Part shown: one piece after another, positions 1-12,671 of the stretch | Numbering within the stretch: the stretch's first letter is position 1 | How the letters are laid out: each line of letters starts with the position of its first letter | DNA from: Pseudomonas asgharzadehiana | GTDB lineage: Bacteria; Pseudomonadota; Gammaproteobacteria; Pseudomonadales; Pseudomonadaceae | NCBI RefSeq assembly: GCF_019139815.1 | Contig: NZ_CP077079.1 | Location: 186,001 to 250,000 of the forward strand | Direction of reading: 5' to 3' | Length of the DNA: 64,000 nt | Program-made: the position numbers and the translations under genes | Notes under the pieces: generated by a model | Seen by the model: only the letters and a program-made list of their open reading frames with translations | Told to the model about the DNA's origin: nothing | The model's database searches: none

Positions 1-1293
1 TGTAAACATCCGGTACGGTTCCTGGGTACCCAGGGTAATCAGGTCGTCAACCAACACGCCGATGTACGCTTCATCACGACGCGGGCACCAACTGTCTTTG
101 CCCTGTGCACGCAGCGCCGCGTTGGTCCCGGCCAACAAACCTTGGGCTCCGGCTTCTTCGTAACCGGTGGTGCCGTTGATTTGCCCGGCAAAGAACAGGC
201 CGCCGATCACTTTGGTTTCGAGGCTGTACTTCAGGTCGCGCGGGTCGAAGTAGTCGTACTCGATGGCATAGCCTGGACGCACGATGTGTGCGTTTTCCAT
301 GCCGCGAATCGACTGCACGATCTGGATTTGCACATCGAACGGCAGCGAAGTGGAAATCCCGTTCGGGTACAACTCGTGCGTCGTCAGGCCTTCGGGCTCG
401 ATGAAGACCTGGTGGCTTTCCTTGTCGGCAAAGCGGTGGATCTTGTCTTCGATCGAGGGGCAATAACGCGGGCCAATGCCTTCGATAACCCCGGAATACA
501 TCGGCGAACGGTCGAGGTTCGCGGCAATGATCTCGTGGGTACGCGCATTGGTGTGGGTAATCCAGCAGCTCACCTGTGTTGGGTGCTGTTCTTTGGAACC
601 CATGAACGACATGACCGGAATCGGGGTATCACCGGCTTGTTCGGTCATCACCGAAAAATCCACCGAACGCCCGTCGATACGTGGTGGGGTACCGGTTTTC
701 AGACGGCCGACACGCAGGGGCAACTCACGCAGGCGCTTTGCCAGGGCAATCGACGGCGGATCACCAGCACGGCCACCGGAATAGTTCTGCATGCCAATGT
801 GGATAAGTCCGCCGAGGAAGGTACCGGTGGTCAACACCACGGATTGCGCGAAGAAACGCAGACCCATTTGGGTGACAACGCCCTTCACCACGTCCTGTTC
901 GACGATCAAGTCATCCGCCGCCTGTTGAAATATCCACAGGTTCGGCTGGTTTTCCAGGGTTTCGCGTACTGCCGCCTTGTACAGAATACGGTCAGCTTGT
1001 GCCCGAGTAGCACGCACGGCCGGGCCTTTGCGGCTGTTGAGCACGCGAAATTGAATGCCACCCTTATCGGTAGCCATGGCCATGACGCCGCCAAGGGCGT
1101 CGATTTCCTTGACCAGATGGCTTTTGCCAATTCCGCCAATGGCAGGGTTGCAACTCATTGCACCGAGGGTCTCCACGTTATGCGTGAGCAGCAGGGTTTT
1201 TACGCCCATGCGTGCTGACGCCAGTGCTGCCTCGGTACCGGCATGACCGCCGCCGATGACGATCACTTCAAAACGGGAAGGGAAATCCACCAC
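1..1293 (-). CDS. mnmG: MnmG (GidA), tRNA U34 modification enzyme, 3' end cut by the window edge
   Basis: FAD-dependent partner of MnmE; together they place the (carboxymethyl)aminomethyl group on U34 of several tRNAs in the cytoplasm. The first 431 codons are present; the family is about 630 residues, so the C-terminal third lies off the left edge. The FAD Rossmann motif [12 protein letters not shown] is near residues 11-22, followed by the family block [18 protein letters not shown] and by GRAGDPPS near residue 170. The start is taken at tandem GTG codons (1293-1288) with GAGG five bases upstream; no ATG fits the family N-terminus. About 550 bases separate it from its partner gene mnmE. Confidence 0.95.
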   Translation of the reverse strand, partial: MVDFPSRFEVIVIGGGHAGTEAALASARMGVKTLLLTHNVETLGAMSCNPAIGGIGKSHLVKEIDALGGVMAMATDKGGIQFRVLNSRKGPAVRATRAQADRILYKAAVRETLENQPNLWIFQQAADDLIVEQDVVKGVVTQMGLRFFAQSVVLTTGTFLGGLIHIGMQNYSGGRAGDPPSIALAKRLRELPLRVGRLKTGTPPRIDGRSVDFSVMTEQAGDTPIPVMSFMGSKEQHPTQVSCWITHTNARTHEIIAANLDRSPMYSGVIEGIGPRYCPSIEDKIHRFADKESHQVFIEPEGLTTHELYPNGISTSLPFDVQIQIVQSIRGMENAHIVRPGYAIEYDYFDPRDLKYSLETKVIGGLFFAGQINGTTGYEEAGAQGLLAGTNAALRAQGKDSWCPRRDEAYIGVLVDDLITLGTQEPYRMFT

Positions 1294-1399
1294 GCACCTC
1301 GTGCCTGCTTATGTAGGTAATCAGGAATTGTTTGTTGAAAGGGTTTTAGAGCTTTGGCGGCAAGTATAGGGACTTAGCCCTTCCTAAAGAACCCTTTGC

Positions 1400-1710
1400 A
1401 CAAAATTTAACCAGCTGTGGATGAATCACAGACAATAGAAATTAAAAAGAAAGAAATTTATAAGATCTTTGTTTTTATGTTTATTTCTACTGAGCACCTT
1501 TTCTGTGGATAGATCTCTACAAGCCTTTATTTACGGTGTGTACAGAGATTCAAAAGTCTGTGGTCATGTGCCAATGAGGCCCTTGGATAAGTGCTTTAAG
1601 CCTGTGGATTAAAGTATTGGTTATCCACAGAGGGGTTTTTACTCAGGTTTTACGCCCTGTTATCAACTGGGCACAGGCGCGGTTATTCACAGGGCTTAAT
1701 CCACACAAAA
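1400..1710. other. Origin-like intergenic region: AT-rich tract plus DnaA-box cluster
   Basis: The gap between mnmE and mnmG (1294-1842) has no convincing gene. It holds an AT-rich run at about 1427-1500, including GATCTTTGTTTTT (1464-1476), one mismatch from the E. coli oriC 13-mer GATCTNTTNTTTT. Next to it lie a perfect DnaA box TTATCCACA (1621-1629), TTATTCACA (1683-1691) and one-mismatch boxes at 1416-1424, 1504-1512, 1603-1611 and 1697-1705. This is the same layout as the oriC at 5940-6300. Whether it fires, titrates DnaA or regulates mnmG cannot be told from sequence. Confidence 0.6.
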
Positions 1711-1786
1711 GCGTAGTTGGCGGCACATTTCGCCCACGGCAAGGCCGCCTCGATGCGAGGGATTAATCAGAAAATCAAAAGAGCTG

Positions 1787-1829
1787 CCCTGAAACGGGCA
1801 AAACAGGCACGCACGAATGGCCTGCCTGT
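1787..1829 (-). terminator. Candidate terminator after mnmE
   Basis: Just past the mnmE stop, on the minus strand, a hairpin with arms ACAGGCA/TGCCTGT (1823-1829 with 1803-1809) is followed by TTTTG. A second small hairpin GCCC-GTTTCA-GGGC (1787-1800) is followed by CTCTTTTGATTTT. Either could end mnmE transcription; the stems are short. Confidence 0.4.
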
Positions 1830-1842
1830 GAACAACGAAGGG

Positions 1843-3213
1843 TTATTTACCGATGCAGAAGCTGGAAAAAATCCGACCCAGCAAATCATCCGAGCTGAAT
1901 GCGCCAGTGATCTCGCCCAGGAGTTGCTGTGCCTGACGCAAGTCCTCAGCCAACAGCTCCCCAGCACCCGCCAGGGTCAGCTGAGCCCGTCCATGCTCGA
2001 GGGCCGCGCTGGCATGACGCAGCGCCTCCAGGTGCCTGCGACGCGCACTGAAACTGCTTTCGGACGTCTGCTTATAGCCCATGCAGGCTTTGAGATGGTC
2101 TCGCAGCAATTCAAGCCCATCACCCGCCGACTTGGCGCTCAAGCTGATAGTGACATGGCCATCCTCGCTGGTTTCCAGAACGATGGCTTCGCCTGTCAGG
2201 TCGGCCTTGTTGCGGATCAGGGTAACGTTGGCCGGGTCAGGTCGCTGCTCTAGAAATTCCGGCCACAAGGCAAAGGGATCCGCAGCCTCCGGCGCAGTGG
2301 CATCGACCACCAGCAACACGCGATCCGCTTCGCTGATGGCCTTGAGGGCGCGCTCCACGCCGATCTTTTCCACTTGGTCGTCGGTATCGCGCAAGCCTGC
2401 GGTGTCGACCACGTGCAGTGGCATGCCGTCGATGTGGATATGTTCGCGCAGGATGTCCCGGGTGGTGCCGGCAATTTCGGTGACGATAGCCGCTTCACGG
2501 CCGGCTAATGCGTTGAGGAGGCTGGATTTACCGGCATTGGGTCGACCCGCAATCACCACGGTCATCCCATCGCGCAGTAAAGCGCCCTGCCCGGCTTCGT
2601 GCAGAACGGTGGATAACTCCTCACGGACTTTATCCAGCATCGCCAAGACGTGGCCATCGGCGAGGAAGTCGATTTCTTCCTCAGGAAAATCAATCGCCGC
2701 CTCAACGTAGATACGCAGGCTAATCAATTGCTCGGTCAAGTTATGCACACGCACCGAAAATGCCCCCTGCAAAGAACGCAACGCGTTGCGCGCCGCCTGT
2801 GCAGAACTGGCCTCAATCAAGTCGGCGATGGCTTCGGCCTGTGCCAGGTCGAGCTTATCGTTAAGGAATGCCCGCTCACTGAACTCACCTGGACGGGCCA
2901 GACGGCAACCCAATTGCAGACAGCGTTGCAACAGCATATCCAGGACCACGGGGCCGCCGTGGCCCTGTAGCTCCAGGACATCTTCACCGGTGAAGGAGTT
3001 GGGGCCTGGGAAATAGAGCGCCAGGCCTTCGTCCAACACGCTTTCGTCGGCGGCCAGAAATTGGCCGTAATGGGCGTAACGCGGCTTCAACTCCCGACCG
3101 CTGATCGCCTTGGCGGCAGGACCTGCGAGCGGTCCGGAAATACGCACAATACCGACGCCGCCGCGACCTTGAGCGGTTGCAACAGCAGCGATGGTTTCAC
3201 GAGGAGCGCTCAT
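1843..3213 (-). CDS. mnmE: MnmE (TrmE/ThdF), tRNA modification GTPase
   Basis: GTPase that works with MnmG on tRNA wobble uridines. 456 residues, the usual length. An N-terminal folate-binding domain starts [18 protein letters not shown]. An inserted G domain has [14 protein letters not shown] (G1, about residue 225), [10 protein letters not shown] (G3), NKAD (G4) and a SAKS-type G5. The chain ends in the family's C-terminal FCIGK with the functional cysteine. The ATG at 3211-3213 is chosen because it gives the family N-terminus [10 protein letters not shown]; an in-frame TTG 18 bases upstream is less likely. A terminator lies between it and yidC, so it may have its own promoter in the short gap that also holds a DnaA box. 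Confidence 0.96.
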   Translation of the reverse strand: MSAPRETIAAVATAQGRGGVGIVRISGPLAGPAAKAISGRELKPRYAHYGQFLAADESVLDEGLALYFPGPNSFTGEDVLELQGHGGPVVLDMLLQRCLQLGCRLARPGEFSERAFLNDKLDLAQAEAIADLIEASSAQAARNALRSLQGAFSVRVHNLTEQLISLRIYVEAAIDFPEEEIDFLADGHVLAMLDKVREELSTVLHEAGQGALLRDGMTVVIAGRPNAGKSSLLNALAGREAAIVTEIAGTTRDILREHIHIDGMPLHVVDTAGLRDTDDQVEKIGVERALKAISEADRVLLVVDATAPEAADPFALWPEFLEQRPDPANVTLIRNKADLTGEAIVLETSEDGHVTISLSAKSAGDGLELLRDHLKACMGYKQTSESSFSARRRHLEALRHASAALEHGRAQLTLAGAGELLAEDLRQAQQLLGEITGAFSSDDLLGRIFSSFCIGK

Positions 3214-3248
3214 CGGCAGGTTCCAGGACAAAAGTGACGGAAAGCAAA

Positions 3249-3267
3249 ACGCCCCACTAGGGGGCGT
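3249..3267 (-). terminator. Rho-independent terminator after yidC
   Basis: On the minus strand the arms ACGCCCC and GGGGCGT enclose a 5-base loop and are followed by TTTTGCTTT. It lies between the yidC stop and the mnmE start, so it should separate the two genes at least partly. Confidence 0.7.
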
Positions 3268-3276
3268 CTTGAGTGG

Positions 3277-3285
3277 TTATCCACA
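3277..3285 (+). promoter_or_regulatory. Perfect DnaA box in the yidC-mnmE gap
   Basis: TTATCCACA lies between the yidC stop codon and its terminator, about 65 bases upstream of the mnmE start. It is one of several perfect boxes outside oriC. Confidence 0.55.
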
Positions 3286-3292
3286 GAGTAAA

Positions 3293-4975
3293 TTACGCCT
3301 CGGCTTTTTTGGTAGCCGCTTCGATTTTACGTGTGATGTACCACTGTTGAGAGATCGACAATACGTTGTTGACCACCCAGTACAGCACCAGACCAGCTGG
3401 GAACCACAAGAAGAAGAAGGTGAAGATGATCGGCATCATTTTCATCACTTTGGCCTGCATCGGGTCCGGCGGAGTCGGGTTCAAGCGTTGCTGGATAAAC
3501 ATGGTCGCGCCCATGATGATCGGCAGGATAAAGAACGGGTCTTTGATCGACAGGTCGGTTATCCACAGCATGAACGGAGCCTGACGCATTTCTACGCTTT
3601 CCAGGAGTACCCAGTACAGCGACAGGAACACCGGCATCTGCACCAGAATCGGCAAGCATCCACCCAGCGGGTTGATCTTCTCTTTCTTGTACAGCTCCAT
3701 CATGGCTTGCGACATTTTCTGCCGATCATCGCCATGCTGTTCTTTCAGTGCAGCCAACTTTGGCGCCACTGCACGCATACGCGCCATCGACTTGTAGCTG
3801 GCTGCCGACAGAGGGAAGAAAAGCCCTTTGATCAGCATGGTCAGGAAGATGATCGACCAGCCCCAGTTACCGACGATGCTGTGGATATGTTGCAACAGCC
3901 AGAAGATCGGCTGGGCAATGAACCACAGGAAGCCATAATCCACAGTCAGTTCCAGACCTGGGGACAACTCTTTCAATACGGCCTGGCTTTTAGGGCCGGC
4001 GTACAGGGTAGCGCTGGTTTCAGCCTTGGCGCCTGGAGCGACGGTCAACGCCGGGCCAGTGAAGCCAATGATGTAGTTGCCCTGGCTGTCCTTGCGGGTT
4101 TGAACCAGGTTCGCGTCACCCTTGTTCGGGATCCAGGCGGTCACGAAATAGTGCTGCAGCCACGCTACCCAGCCACCTTGGACGGTTTCTTTCAGCGTGC
4201 CCTTGTCGATATCTTTCATCGACACTTTTTTGTACGGCTCGTTACTTGTCCACAGGGCGGCGCCCAGGTAAGTCGCGGTGCCGGTGGCGGTGCTGGAAGA
4301 CGGATCGGAGCTGGCGTCACGCTTGAGCTGGGCAAACAGGTTGCCGCTCCAGGCTTTGTCGCTGGTGTTGTCGATCAGGTAAGTGACCTTCAAATCGTAC
4401 AAACCGCGGGTAAAGCTGAAACGCTTGATGTAGTTGACGCCGTCGAGGCTGAATTTCAGGTCGACGTTCAACTGGTTCTGGCCGTCTGCCAGTTGATAAG
4501 TCTTCTGTTCGGTCGAATAAACCGGACGACCGGTAGCACGTGCATCCGGACCATTGGTGCCGGTCAGGCCGCTTTGCGCCAGATAAGTACGTTCACCGCC
4601 GTTATCGAACAGTTGGAACGGCACATCCGGATGGTCTTGGCGACGTGGATAAAGCGGCAGCTTCAGCTGTGCGATATCACCACCCTGTGGGTCGATAGCC
4701 AGGTCGAGCACATCCGTTTTCACGTGGATGAGGTCTTTGTTGGTGACCACTGGCGTTTCTAACGGGGCACTTGTCTCGCCATTCGCGCTGGGAACATCGG
4801 CACTCGCGGACGCATTGTTACCCAGCGGGGTGTCCGCAATTGCCGGCGCAGCCTGATTGGTAGCAACATTCTGAGTCGGCAGGGCAGCCTGACCGTAGTC
4901 CTGGTTCCATTTAAGGACCATGACATAGGACACGATTGCCAGGGCGACGATCAGGATTGTGCGTTTAATATCCAT
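3293..4975 (-). CDS. yidC: YidC membrane protein insertase
   Basis: Inserts and folds inner-membrane proteins, alone or with the Sec translocon. 560 residues, normal for a gammaproteobacterial YidC. An N-terminal membrane segment (about residues 5-20) is followed by an Ala/Pro/Thr-rich linker, a large periplasmic beta domain (about 75-340), and the conserved C-terminal membrane core with LPFYK-type segments such as PLGGCLPILVQMPVF and the last helix region FPAGLVLYWVVNN. The tail is basic (RKIEAATKKAEA). It starts 2 bases after the yidD stop, so the two are co-transcribed and probably translationally coupled. Confidence 0.97.
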   Translation of the reverse strand: MDIKRTILIVALAIVSYVMVLKWNQDYGQAALPTQNVATNQAAPAIADTPLGNNASASADVPSANGETSAPLETPVVTNKDLIHVKTDVLDLAIDPQGGDIAQLKLPLYPRRQDHPDVPFQLFDNGGERTYLAQSGLTGTNGPDARATGRPVYSTEQKTYQLADGQNQLNVDLKFSLDGVNYIKRFSFTRGLYDLKVTYLIDNTSDKAWSGNLFAQLKRDASSDPSSSTATGTATYLGAALWTSNEPYKKVSMKDIDKGTLKETVQGGWVAWLQHYFVTAWIPNKGDANLVQTRKDSQGNYIIGFTGPALTVAPGAKAETSATLYAGPKSQAVLKELSPGLELTVDYGFLWFIAQPIFWLLQHIHSIVGNWGWSIIFLTMLIKGLFFPLSAASYKSMARMRAVAPKLAALKEQHGDDRQKMSQAMMELYKKEKINPLGGCLPILVQMPVFLSLYWVLLESVEMRQAPFMLWITDLSIKDPFFILPIIMGATMFIQQRLNPTPPDPMQAKVMKMMPIIFTFFFLWFPAGLVLYWVVNNVLSISQQWYITRKIEAATKKAEA

Positions 4976-4977
4976 GA

Positions 4978-5223
4978 TTACTCGGCCATCGAAGAAGAAC
5001 GGGAGGTAGGGATAGGTGGAACCGGGTCATAACCACCGGGATTCCACGGATGACAGCGACCTAAACGACGAAAGGTCAGCCAGCCACCGCGCAGAAGACC
5101 ATGATTTTCTATGGCCTCTAACGCGTAGCAGGAACAACTGGGGTAGAAACGACAGTGGCTGGCCATCAGGGGACTAATGGCATAGCGATAAAACTGGATC
5201 GGAACGATTGCCAGTTTACGCAT
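4978..5223 (-). CDS. yidD: YidD, membrane protein insertion efficiency factor
   Basis: Small peripheral inner-membrane protein that helps YidC-dependent insertion. 81 residues with the family hallmarks: basic N-terminus [18 protein letters not shown], the cysteine block [15 protein letters not shown], and [17 protein letters not shown]. The ATG at 5221-5223 is chosen over an in-frame TTG one codon upstream. It overlaps the end of rnpA by 8 bases and sits 2 bases before yidC, the standard order in this operon. Confidence 0.95.
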   Translation of the reverse strand: MRKLAIVPIQFYRYAISPLMASHCRFYPSCSCYALEAIENHGLLRGGWLTFRRLGRCHPWNPGGYDPVPPIPTSRSSSMAE

Positions 5224-5623
5224 CAAGGCTGTCTACCCCTACAGTTTCGGTGCTGACTGCTGGTGCTGGCTTGTGGGTACGCGCCAAACGTTTCCAGAGC
5301 TTGCCGAAATGCTGAATCAATTCGGGGTTTTCTACATCACCCAAGCCTTTGCGCGCGACGATAACAATATCCCAACCAACCAGAGTGTCCTGGTGGAGGC
5401 GAAACGATTCGCGCATCAGACGCTTGAGGCGATTGCGCTCAACGGAGAGCTTTACGCTCTTCTTGCCGATCACTAACCCGAGACGGGGGTGATCAAGATC
5501 GTTGTTACGCGCAAGGAGCAGGAGATTTTTCCCCGGAACCTTGCCGGTGGGGGAGTCAAAGACTGCCTTGAAATGCCGGGGGGTTAGCAGACGCTTTTCC
5601 CGACTGAAGTCCTGACTCACCAC
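5216..5623 (-). CDS. rnpA: RnpA, protein component of ribonuclease P
   Basis: Small basic protein that binds RNase P RNA and helps 5' maturation of tRNAs. 135 residues starting [18 protein letters not shown], with the RNase P signature [18 protein letters not shown] in the middle. The start is one of two tandem GTG codons (5623-5618). The reading frame stays open further upstream through rpmH, but that part has no family resemblance. It lies 13 bases after rpmH and overlaps yidD by 8 bases. Confidence 0.95.
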   Translation of the reverse strand: MVSQDFSREKRLLTPRHFKAVFDSPTGKVPGKNLLLLARNNDLDHPRLGLVIGKKSVKLSVERNRLKRLMRESFRLHQDTLVGWDIVIVARKGLGDVENPELIQHFGKLWKRLARTHKPAPAVSTETVGVDSLDA

Positions 5624-5636
5624 CAGTACCGGATTA

Positions 5637-5771
5637 TCAAACTGCCAGACGCGCACGACCTTTGGCGCGGCGACGCGACAGGACAGCACGGCCGTTCTTG
5701 GTAGCCATGCGAGCACGGAAGCCGTGAGTACGGGCGCGTTTGATGGTGCTTGGTTGGAAAGTACGTTTCAT
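5637..5771 (-). CDS. rpmH: RpmH, ribosomal protein bL34
   Basis: Large-subunit ribosomal protein bL34, 44 residues, read directly from the minus strand: it begins [20 protein letters not shown], continues [18 protein letters not shown] and ends RARLAV before TGA. It is very basic and full length. It is the first gene of the leftward rpmH-rnpA-yidD-yidC operon, next to oriC, and has a good promoter about 65 bases upstream. Confidence 0.97.
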   Translation of the reverse strand: MKRTFQPSTIKRARTHGFRARMATKNGRAVLSRRRAKGRARLAV

Positions 5772-5832
5772 GGCGTTGTTACCTGGTTCGTCCACAACGG
5801 GCCGGAATGGCCCCCGTTTTAAGAGACCGGCG

Positions 5833-5861
5833 ATTCTAGAGAAAGCAAGCCTCTAGGTCAA
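5833..5861 (-). promoter_or_regulatory. Sigma-70 promoter for rpmH-rnpA-yidD-yidC
   Basis: Reading the minus strand, TTGACC (5861-5856) and TAGAAT (5838-5833) are separated by exactly 17 bases. Both hexamers are close to consensus and point toward rpmH, whose ATG is at 5771. Confidence 0.75.
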
Positions 5862-5939
5862 TTTCCAACCAGCTTTTCCTTCAATTAGATCGCTAAGGGC
5901 CAAAGCGGCCTTTTCCATGCGCTCGCCTTTGGAGTGCAG

Positions 5940-6300
5940 AGCCATAGATATAAAAATAAAGAAGGAAGGTATTTAAAGCTTTTTTGTAAAGCTTATAAAA
6001 GCTAGAGAGGCCATCGCCTGTGGATAACTGCCTTTAGGCCTTATTCCACCTGCTGTACAGAGAATGACAACACGGGGGAGAAACGGTGCTCTGCCTGTGC
6101 TGCGCTGTCGGATAAGCTGTGTGTGGAATAGGGTTTTATCCACAGGCCAGTTACCCACAGACTTTCGACCCCACTTGTACAACGAGCTCAGGGGCGCTTA
6201 TCCACAGAGCTTATGCACAGACCATTGGTCGCCTTTTTTAGGCATAAGGCGTTGATTTTGGCCGGTCTGTGAGCAACCTACATGTGGATAAGTGGACGGC
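5940..6300. other. oriC: Chromosomal replication origin oriC
   Basis: The 586-base gap between rpmH and dnaA has no gene and has the usual parts of a Pseudomonas origin. An AT-rich stretch at about 5946-6003 is the likely duplex unwinding element. DnaA boxes follow: TTATCCACA perfect at 6136-6144 and 6198-6206 on the plus strand and at 6019-6027 and 6283-6291 on the minus strand, TTATGCACA at 6211-6219, and TTACCCACA (one mismatch) at 6151-6159. Genes to the left run left and genes to the right run right, as expected for bidirectional replication. Confidence 0.93.
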
Positions 6301-6313
6301 TGGCCGCTACAAT
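6283..6313 (+). promoter_or_regulatory. Candidate dnaA promoter overlapped by a DnaA box
   Basis: TACAAT at 6308-6313 is a good -10 element. The matching -35 position (6285-6290, TGGATA) lies inside the perfect minus-strand DnaA box 6283-6291. DnaA bound here would block this promoter, which fits autorepression of dnaA. The ribosome site AGGGGA precedes the GTG start at 6358. Confidence 0.55.
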
Positions 6314-6357
6314 GGCGGCTGTTTTTGCCTCACCGGCTTTCAACTTAGGGGATATCC

Positions 6358-7875
6358 GTGTCAGTGGAACTTTGGCAGCAGTGCGTGGAGCTTTTGCGCG
6401 ATGAACTGCCTGCCCAGCAATTCAACACCTGGATCCGTCCGCTACAGGTCGAAGCCGAAGGCGACGAGTTGCGTGTCTACGCACCCAATCGTTTTGTTCT
6501 CGACTGGGTCAACGAGAAGTACCTGAGCCGCGTTCTCGAATTGCTCGATGAACACGGCAACGGCCTCGCGCCCGTGCTCTCCTTATTAATAGGCAGCAAA
6601 CGTAGCTCGGCACCGCGTGCTGCGCCGAATGCTCCGTTGGCTGCCGCCGCGTCTCAGGCCCAGGCGGTTTCGGCACCGGTCAGCAACACGCCGGTTACCG
6701 CGCCCACAGCTGCTACATCGTCGACACAAAAGAACGCGCCTGAGCACGAAGAGCCGTCCCGCGACAGCTTTGATCCGATGGCCGGTGCCAGCTCTCAGCA
6801 AGCCCCGGTACGCGCCGAACAGCGCACCGTGCAGGTAGAAGGCGCGCTTAAGCACACCAGCTACCTGAACCGCACCTTTACCTTCGAGAACTTTGTCGAA
6901 GGTAAGTCCAACCAGTTGGCTCGCGCCGCTGCCTGGCAAGTCGCGGATAACCCCAAACATGGTTACAACCCGCTCTTCCTTTACGGGGGGGTCGGTTTGG
7001 GTAAGACCCACTTGATGCACGCTGTGGGTAACCATCTGTTAAAGAAGAACCCGAATGCCAAGGTCGTGTACCTGCACTCGGAGCGCTTCGTGGCTGACAT
7101 GGTCAAAGCCTTGCAGCTCAATGCAATCAACGAGTTCAAGCGGTTCTACCGCTCCGTGGATGCCTTGCTCATCGATGACATTCAATTCTTCGCCCGCAAG
7201 GAACGTTCCCAGGAAGAGTTTTTCCACACCTTCAACGCCCTGCTCGAAGGTGGCCAGCAGGTCATCTTGACGAGCGACCGTTATCCGAAGGAAATCGAAG
7301 GCCTGGAAGAACGCTTGAAATCTCGTTTCGGCTGGGGACTCACCGTTGCCGTAGAGCCGCCGGAGTTGGAAACCCGAGTTGCGATCCTGATGAAAAAGGC
7401 CGACCAGGCCAAGGTCGATCTGCCGCACGACGCCGCCTTCTTCATCGCCCAACGCATTCGTTCCAACGTGCGTGAGCTGGAGGGCGCGCTCAAGCGGGTC
7501 ATCGCACACTCGCACTTCATGGGCCGCGACATCACCATCGAGTTGATTCGTGAGTCCCTCAAGGACCTGCTGGCACTGCAAGACAAGCTGGTGAGTGTGG
7601 ATAACATCCAGCGCACCGTGGCCGAGTACTACAAGATCAAGATTTCCGACCTGTTGTCCAAGCGCCGTTCGCGCTCGGTAGCACGTCCACGGCAGGTGGC
7701 CATGGCCCTTTCCAAGGAGCTGACCAACCACAGCCTGCCGGAAATCGGTGATGTGTTTGGCGGTCGCGACCACACCACGGTCTTGCACGCCTGCCGCAAG
7801 ATCAACGAACTTAAGGAATCCGACGCGGATATTCGCGAGGACTACAAGAACCTGCTGCGTACACTGACTACGTGA
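6358..7875 (+). CDS. dnaA: DnaA, replication initiator
   Basis: ATP-binding initiator that binds DnaA boxes and melts oriC. 505 residues. Domain I (1-90) starts [18 protein letters not shown]; a Pro/Ala/Thr-rich linker covers about 90-160; the AAA+ domain has Walker [11 protein letters not shown] (about 210-219) and Walker B LLIDDIQF (about 269-276); domain IV ends with the DNA-binding signature [15 protein letters not shown] (about 468-482). The start is GTG with AGGGGA upstream. It is the first gene of the dnaA-dnaN-recF-gyrB run. A perfect DnaA box also lies inside the gene at 7596-7604. Confidence 0.98.
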   Translation: MSVELWQQCVELLRDELPAQQFNTWIRPLQVEAEGDELRVYAPNRFVLDWVNEKYLSRVLELLDEHGNGLAPVLSLLIGSKRSSAPRAAPNAPLAAAASQAQAVSAPVSNTPVTAPTAATSSTQKNAPEHEEPSRDSFDPMAGASSQQAPVRAEQRTVQVEGALKHTSYLNRTFTFENFVEGKSNQLARAAAWQVADNPKHGYNPLFLYGGVGLGKTHLMHAVGNHLLKKNPNAKVVYLHSERFVADMVKALQLNAINEFKRFYRSVDALLIDDIQFFARKERSQEEFFHTFNALLEGGQQVILTSDRYPKEIEGLEERLKSRFGWGLTVAVEPPELETRVAILMKKADQAKVDLPHDAAFFIAQRIRSNVRELEGALKRVIAHSHFMGRDITIELIRESLKDLLALQDKLVSVDNIQRTVAEYYKIKISDLLSKRRSRSVARPRQVAMALSKELTNHSLPEIGDVFGGRDHTTVLHACRKINELKESDADIREDYKNLLRTLTT

Positions 7876-7913
7876 TGACACCAGCGCAGCTTATTAAGGC
7901 AAGGGACTAGACC

Positions 7914-9017
7914 ATGCATTTCACCATTCAACGCGAAGCCCTGTTGAAACCCCTGCAACTGGTCGCAGGCGTCGTCGAGCGCCGACAGACCTTGCCGGTG
8001 CTTTCCAACGTATTGCTGGTTGTAGAAGGCCAGCAATTGTCCTTGACCGGTACCGACCTTGAAGTCGAGCTGGTTGGCCGTGTGCAGCTGGAAGAGCCCG
8101 CCGAACCTGGCGAGATCACCGTGCCGGCGCGCAAGCTGATGGATATCTGCAAAAGCCTGCCGAACGATGCGCTGATCGACATCAAGGTTGATGAGCAGAA
8201 GTTGGTGGTCAAGGCCGGGCGCAGTCGGTTCACCCTGTCGACTTTGCCGGCCAATGATTTCCCAACCGTCGAAGAAGGCCCGGGATCGCTGACCTGCAGC
8301 CTGGAGCAAAGCAAGCTGCGCCGTTTGATCGAGCGCACCAGTTTCGCCATGGCTCAACAGGACGTACGTTACTACCTCAACGGTATGCTGCTGGAAGTCT
8401 CCGAAGGCGTTATCCGCGCCGTTGCAACCGACGGTCACCGTCTGGCGATGTGCTCGATGCGTGCCGATATTGGCCAGCCGGATCGCCACCAGGTGATCGT
8501 GCCGCGCAAGGGTATCCTCGAATTGGCGCGCCTGCTGACCGAGCCCGACGGCAACGTCAGCATCGTGCTGGGTCAGCATCACATTCGCGCCACCACTGGC
8601 GAGTTCACCTTTACGTCCAAGCTGGTTGACGGCAAGTTCCCGGATTACGAACGCGTGTTGCCTAAAGGCGGTGACAAACTGGTGATCGGTGATCGTCAAG
8701 CCTTGCGCGAAGCGTTCAGCCGTACGGCGATCCTTTCCAACGAAAAGTACCGTGGCATTCGTCTGCAACTGGCCAACGGTCAGCTTAAAATCCAGGCCAA
8801 TAACCCGGAGCAGGAAGAGGCGGAAGAAGAAGTGGGCGTCGACTACAACGGCGGCTCGCTGGAAATCGGCTTCAATGTGAGCTACTTGCTGGACGTACTG
8901 GGAGTCATGACCACCGAGCAGGTTCGCCTGATTCTGTCGGACTCCAACAGCAGTGCCTTGGTACAGGAATCCGATAACGACGACTCGGCTTACGTTGTTA
9001 TGCCGATGCGCCTGTAA
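7914..9017 (+). CDS. dnaN: DnaN, DNA polymerase III sliding clamp (beta)
   Basis: Ring-shaped clamp that tethers DNA polymerases to DNA. 367 residues, the standard length for a three-fold clamp, starting MHFTIQREALLKPLQLVAGVVERRQTLP and ending VVMPMRL, the conserved C-terminus that lines the partner-binding pocket. It starts 38 bases after dnaA with AAGGGA upstream, so it is probably co-transcribed with dnaA. Confidence 0.98.
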   Translation: MHFTIQREALLKPLQLVAGVVERRQTLPVLSNVLLVVEGQQLSLTGTDLEVELVGRVQLEEPAEPGEITVPARKLMDICKSLPNDALIDIKVDEQKLVVKAGRSRFTLSTLPANDFPTVEEGPGSLTCSLEQSKLRRLIERTSFAMAQQDVRYYLNGMLLEVSEGVIRAVATDGHRLAMCSMRADIGQPDRHQVIVPRKGILELARLLTEPDGNVSIVLGQHHIRATTGEFTFTSKLVDGKFPDYERVLPKGGDKLVIGDRQALREAFSRTAILSNEKYRGIRLQLANGQLKIQANNPEQEEAEEEVGVDYNGGSLEIGFNVSYLLDVLGVMTTEQVRLILSDSNSSALVQESDNDDSAYVVMPMRL

Positions 9018-9037
9018 TCATGCTCAGCAGAAGCTAG

Positions 9038-12563
<3,526 letters not shown>

Positions 12564-12584
12564 TCAGTCGCAACCTGCCACAAC

Positions 12585-12616
12585 AAAAAGGCCAACGCTT
12601 AGCGTTGGCCTTTTTT
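12585..12616 (+). terminator. Rho-independent terminator after gyrB
   Basis: A long perfect inverted repeat (AAAAAGGCCAACGCT and AGCGTTGGCCTTTTTT) with a T run. Because both flanks are A/T runs it can act in both directions, also ending the leftward response-regulator transcript. Confidence 0.9.
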
Positions 12617-12644
12617 ATTACATAAAAAACGCGGGTTATTAGAA

Positions 12645-12660
12645 TGCTCCACGTGGAACA
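12645..12660. other. parS: parS-like site between gyrB and the response regulator gene
   Basis: TGCTCCACGTGGAACA differs from the perfect palindrome at 10089 by one base (C for T at position 3). It lies just past the gyrB terminator and is the third parS-type site in the window. Confidence 0.8.
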
Positions 12661-12671
12661 TCTGCCCGTTT

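Noticed and set aside
142..1218. A 358-codon plus-strand frame opposite mnmG
   Set aside because: mnmG is clearly the real gene; this frame is its antisense shadow.
5624..5716. Extension of rnpA upstream across rpmH
   Set aside because: The extra residues do not match RnpA, and rpmH is a complete gene in another frame of the same strand.
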